64,000 nucleotides of DNA from a virus. The DNA lies in the IMG/VR virus record IMGVR_UViG_3300005529_000026, positions 1-64,000 of that record; one strand, 5' to 3'. A model generated the notes under the pieces. The model was not told the DNA's origin. It searched no databases and was given only the letters and a program-made list of their open reading frames with translations. The translations under genes and the position numbers were made by a program. Positions 22,891 to 31,200 of the stretch are shown here, one piece after another. The first letter of the stretch is position 1; every line of letters begins with the position of its first letter.

Positions 22891-23451
22891 GTGGATTTCA
22901 AAGCCAAATTCAACCGCAATCGCGGCACCTTCGCCAAAGAAATGAGAAAACGGGCGCAGGACTTCCACGGAAAGAAACTCTCTGCACGCATATCCATGCC
23001 GGAGGGAGAGCAGTTCCGTTGGTGGTATTGGAATGAGTTTGGCACCGCGTTGCGCGGAGACGCCGGACGAGCAAGCGGTAAGGCATATTCCATTGACCCA
23101 CAATACGTAGCAATGCTGCGTTGGCCTACTGCTCTAGGTGAATACCACTACGCTTTACACGTCAATCATCCCGGCATTCATCCCCGCCGAATGATAACGA
23201 AGGCTCTAGACGAGGTTAGGAAAGTAGCCTCTTTCGCCGCCTACAAAATCATTATTCAAGACGACTTCCGGTTTGAGACATTCCGCCAAGTGCTGCTCGA
23301 CAACATCATGCCAGATGTAAAGAACGTGATTGTTCAGAGCATAAGCAATGAACTGACTCAGACAAGAACAGACCCGCACTCAAAGCTGCATGGAGAAGAA
23401 CCGGGCGCTGCATTTGCCCGCGATTCATTTATCCGTAATACAGGCAGCTAG
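22891..23451 (+). CDS. Tail-module protein, minor tail or connector type
   Basis: 186 residues from GTG 22891, fixed by AGGAGG seven bases upstream. Basic N-terminal helix (NRNRGTFAKEMRKRAQDF), a beta-hairpin with aromatic residues (EQFRWWYWNEFGTA), then HVNHPGIHPRRMI, reminiscent of HK97 gp10-like tail completion proteins, and a helical tail. It lies between the chaperone pair and the tape measure, so a tail-assembly role is likely; exact function not assigned. Confidence 0.7.
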   Translation: MDFKAKFNRNRGTFAKEMRKRAQDFHGKKLSARISMPEGEQFRWWYWNEFGTALRGDAGRASGKAYSIDPQYVAMLRWPTALGEYHYALHVNHPGIHPRRMITKALDEVRKVASFAAYKIIIQDDFRFETFRQVLLDNIMPDVKNVIVQSISNELTQTRTDPHSKLHGEEPGAAFARDSFIRNTGS

Positions 23452-23468
23452 ACTCCCAAGGACTACCG

Positions 23469-26400
23469 ATGGCCCAGACTGATGCAGTCTTTACAGAAGT
23501 ATTAGAGATACAGGTAGACGTTCCCAAGTTTGAACGCAGCTTGGAAGAACTTGTCGCCGCCTACAATCGGTTTCAGGACAAGGTTGAAAACACCGGCCTC
23601 GGTAACGCTATCAACGTCGGGGTTTTTGCCCGCGTTAATGAGCAGCTAACAGAGCTTCAGCAGCATTTTCAGCAGTTTGACCGCGACATGACTACGCAGT
23701 GGGACGAGGCAATGTCCCAAATGACTGCGGGTATGCAGCGAATGGCGCAGACCAGCGAAGTCCTCCTTCGCCGCGACGCGCAGGCAGCCAAGGAAGCGGC
23801 CCAGGCCCGCGTTGACGGGTACGAGCGCTCCGACCGGGCCGCAACCGGATTCTTCGGCAAGCTGACATCCAATCTCGGCAGCACTGCCGGGAACATGCTG
23901 AAGCACCTGATTATCTGGGAAACGTATATCGGTCTTCTCAGACTCGCAGGGGAATTAGCACATCTTCCGTTCAAAGCAATTGAGGAAGGCATTCACTATC
24001 TGCGAGAGACGCAGGCTCACCAAGACGAATTAACGGGTGTGCTTTCTGCTAACGTCCAGTTTTCTAAAGACTTCGCAGAAAATCTGAAGCTGTCAGCAGT
24101 CGCGTCCGGCGAGGTTGTGCGGGCATTGCAGGATGTTGCTGCAAAGACCGGACTCAAGTTTTCTAACCTCTTTGAATCATTTAAAACGCTCACTGAATCT
24201 GGCGGCGTCAGCGCCGTTACAAGTGTTCAGGAGCTAGTGCGCCTCACCGAGTTGTTCAACTTGGCGATGCGTGCTTCGGGCGTGTCGGCCCAAACCACAC
24301 GCCGCCTCGTGTCCGAAATTCCTAGGGCAATGGACGGGACTCTAACCCCGACCAGCAAATTCCTAGAAGTTCTGCACATGACGCGAGATGAGTGGAACAA
24401 GATACGCGATTTGGGCATGGAGCACCATGACCTGTTGCAGCGTCTTGAACCTCGCCTCAAGCCGTATCTAGACGCAGTTTCACAGGCCCAGCTACACCAA
24501 GCGGTGCTAGTCGAGCAAGTCGAACTGCTGCGCAAGCGCTTTGAAGCGCTTGTAGCTGAGCCGGTCTTCAACACGATTACTGAAACTGCTCTGAAGATTG
24601 TTAATTACTTCAAAGAGCATCAGAAGGATGTCGAAGATTTTGGCAGAACGCTAGCTGATGTTGTTCAACACCTAATCAACATTGGCAAGGAAATGCTTGA
24701 ACTTGGCGGCGGGCCTATCCGCATGGTCGCCAATGTGACTAAAGGTTTTCTTGCGCTAGAATCTGTTGTAGACAACATCGTGACTGGGTTGCGCCAGATT
24801 GTTGCGGTTGCGCAGCACATGGAGTTCAACAAGGGTAGTTTGCTGACTCTTACGCCCCTGTCTGATGGTAAGACGCTACAGGAGTTAAACGCTATTCAGT
24901 TAGCGTTTGACCGCCGTGAGCAGGCTAGAACCGCGCTGGGGTTTGAGCTTAATGACGCAATTGCCGGGCGGCGTGTGCATCGTGAAACGCCGACTGGGTT
25001 AGCAGGCTTCGATTCTCTCCCTGAAGGCGTCAAGGCGTTCTTCGACCAAAATGGAGGAATTCTAAATGCCCCCATTTCTCCCCAGCCTGATAGCGGTCAC
25101 AAGAAAGAGTTCGATGAGAAGGCGGCGCGTAATTCCCTAGCCGAAATTTCTAGGGAGGCTCAGCTTGAGTTAGCTCAGGTAAACAAGTACAGCGATGCTG
25201 TCGTAAACCTGTTCAAGGAAAACGTCGCCAACCAGTTTGCTACGGTCATCGAGAGCGAAAAGAACATCGTTGACCATCTGACTGGAATCAAGGCGGTTAT
25301 TGACGCTGTTTTTGCCGAAGCCGAAGACAAGGCGCAAGCAATTGGCGGCAAGAATGTTGACAAAACGGTTGAGACGCTGGAGGGTCAGCGGCTCAATGCA
25401 GTTCGCCGCGTTGAAAACGAGATTGCGTCTCACCAGCGCACCATTGCACAACAGACTGTCCGAGAGAAGCAGGCCGAAATCACCCAGAAGGTTCAGCTAG
25501 AAACTGAGTTGAGCCGCAAGCAGATTGAGCTTGCTAAAGAGACTGGGGCCACGCAGGAAGCCATTGCGCGGCAGACGGCTGACATCGAGGAAAAGCTGTT
25601 ACGAGCCAAGATTGACTCGCTACGTGAGGAGCAGACGTTATTCGTTGAAGGCTCCCAGCAACGCAAGGCAGTAGATGCCCAGCTAGCAAATGCTATTGAA
25701 ATCGAGGGGCTTCAGAAGGTCATTGATGCCCGTAGAATTGCCAATGCTCAGGTTGAGGATTCTATCCGTGCCACGCGGATGCAAACTCAGGCCGCTCTCG
25801 AACAGTTAAGAGCGAATGAGCAACTTGTTCAGATAAACGAGCGAGCGGGCGTATCGGCAACGATTCTCGTCAAGGCAAACAAAGAACTTCATCAGCAGTA
25901 TCTAGCAATCATAGACGCTGCTATTCGCAATATACAGAACCAGCTACGAGAAGCGGAGGCGACCGGCAAGCATGCTGATGCCGTACTTCGTCTGCGTCGT
26001 GAGTTGGGGCAGCTTCGTAACGAACGCAATTCGGCGGAATTGCAGAACATCGCCAACCGCCCAGTGGCCGGGCCAATCAGTGACCGGAATAGGCAGGGCG
26101 ACCTTCTCAAGAAGGAACAGGAGCAGGCACAGCAGCGCTTACAAGACGCCGTTCGTAACTTGGCGCAGGCCATTATCAACGGCAATCCTCATCTGAAGGA
26201 ATACTTCGAGGAGGTTAACCAAGCGCAAGCTAGCCTTGCCATCGCCAACCAAAACCTAGACCAGTTCAACAACAAACTTGCGTTTATTGGTGGACAAGCT
26301 CTTGATGCGGTTTTTGGGCCGGGCTTTAAGGCAGCGTGGGATGCAGCTAACACGAATGTAGAAAAGTTCGGTGTTATTGCAGACCGTGCAGGACAAGCGT

Positions 26401-27545
26401 TAGGTAACATCCAGCAAATCGTTGGCGGATTCCAGTCTGCGTTCAAGCAAGGCGGAACGATTGGAGCTATCGGGCACGGCATGCAGTTTGCCGCACAGTT
26501 TGACCCGGAGCCAATCAGTCGAGGAATTCTGCAAATCGGCGGCGCTATTTTTGGTGCCATCGGCAGTTTCTTCACCGCCCAAGCACGGCATATAGCTGAG
26601 GAAATAAAGAAGCAATTCAATCAGACGATGCGTGATTATCAGAACGGCAATGCCGACCTGATAGACACGATAAATCACGTCGAGCAGGAACGAGCAGACG
26701 CCATTCGCCGGTTGTCCGGTAAGAAGGGTGGCAAAGACCTGCTCAACGAATTGCTACCGCAGTTTGATGACGCGCTAGCGCAGCTAAGGAAAGCTCAGAA
26801 ATCCATCCTAGATAATATGGATAAGCAGTTGCAGGTTCTGCGACTGCAATCCAGCGAGCTAGGCGGGTTCGTTCAGAAATGGACAGACCTGAACAAAACG
26901 GTTGAGGAGTATATCAAAGCTGGCGGTGACGCGGCGAAGGCGCAGGAGTTCCTAAGTCGAAGCCTTGAACAGATTCGTGAAGATGCTGAGGAAGGTTTCC
27001 TTGAGGGCGAGCGTCAGGCAATTCAGGATGCCATCGCTCTCAACGATTTGATTCAGCAACGCATTGACCTGAAGAAAGAGGAAGCGGAGGCAGAATTTGC
27101 AATTCTGTCGCGTGACGCCATCGAGCGCCGCGCTTCAGGAGCGCTGATTGCAGCCAATGACCTACGCAAGTTGCGTGAGCAGTACCAGAAGAACCTAGAC
27201 AATCTTAATTCACAGATTGACTTGGAGACCCAAAAGGTCAACAAGGAGCAGCAGTTATTCGGGTTCGCTCAGGACATTCTGAGTCTGCACAAGCTAGATG
27301 CAGAGCTTCAGCTAGCCGCGATTGACAAGCAAATCAAGAAATGGACAGACCTGAAAGCAATCATGGACGGAATCGTTCAGGATTCTTCAGGAGTGTTCGG
27401 CTTGACTGGCGGCTTCTCTCAGCAGATTGGTGCAGTCAGCATCACCGTGCCGATAACAATTATCGGAGCCGGAGATGTTGACCCGCAGAAGCTGGGTGGC
27501 GATATAGCGACCATTATTGACCGCGAACTTAGGTTCGGGAAATAA
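23469..27545 (+). CDS. Tape measure protein
   Basis: 1358 residues, the largest helical protein of the tail module. Long coiled-coil stretches (for example about 620-900, full of Gln/Glu/Arg heptads) surround a hydrophobic Gly-rich segment at about 985-1035 (GTIGAIGHGMQFAAQF, then GAIFGAIGSFF). It ends in a short beta segment (VSITVPITIIGAGDV). It sets tail length and is expelled during DNA entry. At about 1.5 Angstrom per residue, the length predicts a tail of roughly 200 nm. The order after the chaperones is diagnostic. Confidence 0.95.
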   Translation: MAQTDAVFTEVLEIQVDVPKFERSLEELVAAYNRFQDKVENTGLGNAINVGVFARVNEQLTELQQHFQQFDRDMTTQWDEAMSQMTAGMQRMAQTSEVLLRRDAQAAKEAAQARVDGYERSDRAATGFFGKLTSNLGSTAGNMLKHLIIWETYIGLLRLAGELAHLPFKAIEEGIHYLRETQAHQDELTGVLSANVQFSKDFAENLKLSAVASGEVVRALQDVAAKTGLKFSNLFESFKTLTESGGVSAVTSVQELVRLTELFNLAMRASGVSAQTTRRLVSEIPRAMDGTLTPTSKFLEVLHMTRDEWNKIRDLGMEHHDLLQRLEPRLKPYLDAVSQAQLHQAVLVEQVELLRKRFEALVAEPVFNTITETALKIVNYFKEHQKDVEDFGRTLADVVQHLINIGKEMLELGGGPIRMVANVTKGFLALESVVDNIVTGLRQIVAVAQHMEFNKGSLLTLTPLSDGKTLQELNAIQLAFDRREQARTALGFELNDAIAGRRVHRETPTGLAGFDSLPEGVKAFFDQNGGILNAPISPQPDSGHKKEFDEKAARNSLAEISREAQLELAQVNKYSDAVVNLFKENVANQFATVIESEKNIVDHLTGIKAVIDAVFAEAEDKAQAIGGKNVDKTVETLEGQRLNAVRRVENEIASHQRTIAQQTVREKQAEITQKVQLETELSRKQIELAKETGATQEAIARQTADIEEKLLRAKIDSLREEQTLFVEGSQQRKAVDAQLANAIEIEGLQKVIDARRIANAQVEDSIRATRMQTQAALEQLRANEQLVQINERAGVSATILVKANKELHQQYLAIIDAAIRNIQNQLREAEATGKHADAVLRLRRELGQLRNERNSAELQNIANRPVAGPISDRNRQGDLLKKEQEQAQQRLQDAVRNLAQAIINGNPHLKEYFEEVNQAQASLAIANQNLDQFNNKLAFIGGQALDAVFGPGFKAAWDAANTNVEKFGVIADRAGQALGNIQQIVGGFQSAFKQGGTIGAIGHGMQFAAQFDPEPISRGILQIGGAIFGAIGSFFTAQARHIAEEIKKQFNQTMRDYQNGNADLIDTINHVEQERADAIRRLSGKKGGKDLLNELLPQFDDALAQLRKAQKSILDNMDKQLQVLRLQSSELGGFVQKWTDLNKTVEEYIKAGGDAAKAQEFLSRSLEQIREDAEEGFLEGERQAIQDAIALNDLIQQRIDLKKEEAEAEFAILSRDAIERRASGALIAANDLRKLREQYQKNLDNLNSQIDLETQKVNKEQQLFGFAQDILSLHKLDAELQLAAIDKQIKKWTDLKAIMDGIVQDSSGVFGLTGGFSQQIGAVSITVPITIIGAGDVDPQKLGGDIATIIDRELRFGK

Positions 27546-27566
27546 GCAGGAAAGAAGACAACGGGG

Positions 27567-27588
27567 CGGCTACGTTTTTGCGTAGCCG
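27567..27588 (+). terminator. Hairpin after the tape measure gene
   Basis: CGGCTACG-TTTTTG-CGTAGCCG, an 8-bp perfect stem. The tail TCTCGTCACATTTTG is only weakly T-rich, so termination may be partial. Confidence 0.5.
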
Positions 27589-27604
27589 TCTCGTCACATT
27601 TTGT

Positions 27605-28009
27605 ATGCCTTACGATGACAATGGAAATCTGACCCTGCGCAAGTGGAACGCCACACACATTGATGAGCACATTCCACTGCTTACGGGCTACCACGAGAAC
27701 GAGCTTTTTTATAACTGCACAATTGACAGCATGCGTGGGGGAGTATTTGTGCATTGCTGTTTTACTGAGTGCAAGTTCAATTTTCAATCTATCGAGGACA
27801 TGCAGGATGTAGTGGGCGGGTTCGACTGCGCCATGTTCTCGAACGTCGAATTATCCGACAAGGCTTTCGACTATTTTGCGCTATTGCTCCTTCGCACAAA
27901 AGGAAATACAAAGAAGCGCATCAAGATTATAGAAGCGCTAGGCGGAAAAGAGCAGGTAGACAAGCTCTTAAATGCTGCATACCCCGGCAATAATTGGTGG
28001 GAGAGATAA
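27605..28009 (+). CDS. Hypothetical protein before the acyl carrier gene
   Basis: 134 residues (ATG 27605; no clear ribosome site). Contains FYNCTIDSMRGGVFVHCCFT, a pattern like one or two pentapeptide-type beta turns, then a helical C terminus (TKKRIKIIEALGGKEQVDKL). Its stop TAA overlaps the ATG of the acyl carrier protein gene (TAATG), so they are coupled. That link may mean functional linkage, but no family was recognised. Confidence 0.6.
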   Translation: MPYDDNGNLTLRKWNATHIDEHIPLLTGYHENELFYNCTIDSMRGGVFVHCCFTECKFNFQSIEDMQDVVGGFDCAMFSNVELSDKAFDYFALLLLRTKGNTKKRIKIIEALGGKEQVDKLLNAAYPGNNWWER

Positions 28010-28239
28010 TGCACAGTGTGCAACACAAAGTCCTAGACATTTTAGGTCACTACACCGGCTCTGGGGAGGCGCTCACCCCACACACTCGCCTTCGTTCTGT
28101 TGGGGTTGATTCCCTCAGCCTCATTCAAGTAGGACTTGAATTAGAGGAGGAGTTCGGTTCCAAAGCCTACATGGGTTCTAGCGACCTAGGGCGCATTCAC
28201 ACAATTCAAGACTTGATTGATTTCATCCAAAGACCGTAA
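28009..28239 (+). CDS. Acyl carrier protein (phage-encoded)
   Basis: 76 residues, the standard ACP size. The prosthetic-group site is clear: RSVGVDSLSLIQVGLELEEE, with Asp34-Ser35-Leu36 (Ser36 in E. coli ACP) followed by the acidic recognition helix II. Helices I and IV are present (VQHKVLDILGHYTGSG; TIQDLIDFIQRP). It would carry acyl groups on 4'-phosphopantetheine attached by a host transferase. It lies between the tape measure and tail-tip genes, coupled to the 27605 gene, which is unusual; acylation of a tail protein or modification of host lipid metabolism are both possible. Confidence 0.9.
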   Translation: MHSVQHKVLDILGHYTGSGEALTPHTRLRSVGVDSLSLIQVGLELEEEFGSKAYMGSSDLGRIHTIQDLIDFIQRP

Positions 28240-28251
28240 ACCGGAGCACCA

Positions 28252-31200
28252 ATGCTGACGTTCAATATCACACAGGGCGGCGTAACTCGTGATTACCGCA
28301 AGTACATCTACGGGCAGCCCGTCAAGATGGACTCTAAGAATGACCCCAAGCTGCTTGACTTTCAGCTTGTACCGCTCGATGGCAGCTTCGTAAAACCCAC
28401 TCGCGGTGCTTACGTGTCCATCACCACGGACACCTACGGTCTCTGGTACACCGGCTACATCACGAACGACCCAGAGCTTATCTATCTGGGCAGCAAGAAC
28501 AACGCGCCTGTTTGGGGTTACGTCCTGAAGGCGACCAGCGATGAATACGCTCTCAACCAGCAGCCGTTAGGCATAATGCCGCCGTTCATCAACACAACAC
28601 AAGGAGAAATTCTTCGCAAGTTGGTGCAGCGTCTAGACCCGAATGGCCTGTTCAATCCGGCTAGCATTTGGGATGGTCAGAAGGTTGCTCGTTACAAGGT
28701 TGACCCCGCGAAGAAGTTTTCTGATGTAGTGAAGGAGTTTTCTGACTCCTCGAATTACACATTCTGGGCTAAGAACCACGTTCTTTTCTTTCAGCAGATT
28801 GACGCCTTGTCGTCGCCTCTTACCCTCAATGGGAACAGCAAACACTTCACTCCGTCTAATCTGCGTATCGCTCCATCTGATGACCGCATCATCAACGATG
28901 CCATCGTTTTAGGAGACATAGAACCGCAGAGCCTTGTACGCGAGTACCATGTAAGCGACGGGTTCACTGGGCGTTTTCCTTTATCGTTCGCACCGTACGG
29001 CGTGGACAGCACGCTGTTACTGGATGATGATTTCAGCAACTCAGCGATTGACACACAGAAGTGGACGGTCAACGACCTTCCGAATAACTATCTACAGGTC
29101 TCTAATGGATACCTGAACGCACTCGGTGGGCCTAATGACGGCACTTATTCCGTTCATCTTGATTCGGCCAGCCTGATTCCTCTAGAGGGATATCTGCGCT
29201 TAACGCATGGCGAGTACGACTTCGTGTCGGCCTCGGATGGCGTCATCGCAAGTATTTGGAGTCAGAGCGTAAATCCGGCGCTCACCGGGTGCGTGTACGG
29301 TATTAAGGTCAACAAGAGCGGCGCTAATACCGTGCTGAACCCCATTGCTGGTGGGTCGGTTGACGGCGGCAGCAGCCTCACTGTTAACTACGCACATCGC
29401 TACATCTTTCGCACGATTATCACGTCTGTGAAGGAGCAGCGACTTCTGAACGATTATGCCTACCGCAATGCGGACGGTACGATTGGGCGTTTCTCTGACG
29501 GCGGTTCTTCGGCGGCGGTTGATGTTCAAACCATCATTACCGAGATTGACCCGTCAACAGCAGATATTATCGGGACGACGACTTGGAATCACACGGTATC
29601 TTTGTCGTCCGCTCAGATGTATGCATACTACGTTCCGGTTGTCACTAACGACCTGCATCTTTCGCTGACCGGCATTACCGTCAGCACACCGACGCAGGCG
29701 CAGCTTTCGCTCCTAGCTAAAGCAGCTAATTCGCCGTTCTACACAGGGGCGTATCAGGCTAAGGTTGTCGGCCCGAACGAGATTGATTCCTTCGACGGAC
29801 AAGCTCCCGTTGCGACCATCACAGACTCAAATAACGGAGCCGTGACGCGCAGCAGCCAGCTAGGTACGCCGCAGTGGAATCCCGGCGCAGCCGCGTTGAC
29901 GTTCTTCAAGAATAGCATCAATCAAACGACGGATATTCCTCCTACCGGCACCATTATTAGACTGGTGTATCGTCGCGCTGGCGCGTCTGTGGCGCGTGTT
30001 CAGGCCGCAGCAAGCATCAACGCTGAAGCAGCGGCATGGGGGGATTCCGGCATTCGCTCGGTCACGCGCAATGATTTGACACCCCGGCCTCGCAATTCAC
30101 GCGAGTGTGAAATGGCAGCGGGCGCTATCGTCAATGACCGCAGCTACCAGCATTACACCGGCACTTACACGCAGCACTCTGGCTACGAATTCAGCACTGA
30201 GCCGACATCCGGCACACTGCTGAAGTTCCTCAATATGCCAGCCAGTTTCCCTAGCGTGCAGGCAGAGGAAATCTCATCGGTGCGTTCTACTCTCTTGCTG
30301 GCAAAGAAAGAGCTTATCCAGCATGAGCTAACGTTCAACGCCCCTGACCGTGTGCGTCAGTTGCTGACGGAGTTTGCCAAGCCTACGGATGTTTTCACGC
30401 CGCAGGATACCGCTGAGGTTCCGCAGTACATTGAGCCGACTGGCGTTCTGGGCGCTGCCCCGGATGATGTTCAGGCTCTAGAACTGGCTAGCTGGACTTC
30501 CACGCAACTTTCTTTCAACACCAACGTGGCTGCTCCATCTGGCGGCGGCTTCGAGGTTCGTTGGACGGACGAATCGTGGGGCGCAGACGATGCTAAGAAT
30601 CTGATTACGCGCACGTCTTCACAGACGTTCAACGTTCCGCGTGTCAGCCGTAATTCCATTATCTTCGTCAAGGCTTATGACGTTCGCAATAATCTGCTGT
30701 GGTCAGAAGACCTGACACAGGCAGCGTGGACAAAGACCCAATGCAACGTCACGAAGACAACTGAAACAAACCCGGATGGCGATAAAGGCATAATCAGCAC
30801 AGTTAACTTCAACGGCGGTAACGTTGTTGCGGTTGTGCAGCAGGCTACATCGGTTGCGGCGAGCGGCAAGCAGTTTGCCTTCTCCGTAAGCATGAAAGGC
30901 GCTGCGGGCACATCTGTGACTGTCCGCGTTAGCAATGGAACGACGAACGTTGTGAACACCAGCGTCCCGATGACGGGTAACTGGATGCGCAAAACGTTTA
31001 GCGGCACATTCGGCGCGGTGTCGGGCAACATCACGGTACATCTTCAGTACCAAGGAAGCCCGGCCTACAGCCTAAAAGTGACTAGGGCTTCCCTAGAGCT
31101 ACGGCTAACCGAAACGGTTTACTGCAAAACCAATTCTGCGGTTTACGGCGCTAACTCTCGTTTCGCAGCCGTCAGTCGCGTGCAGTTTCCGTTGCTTGCT

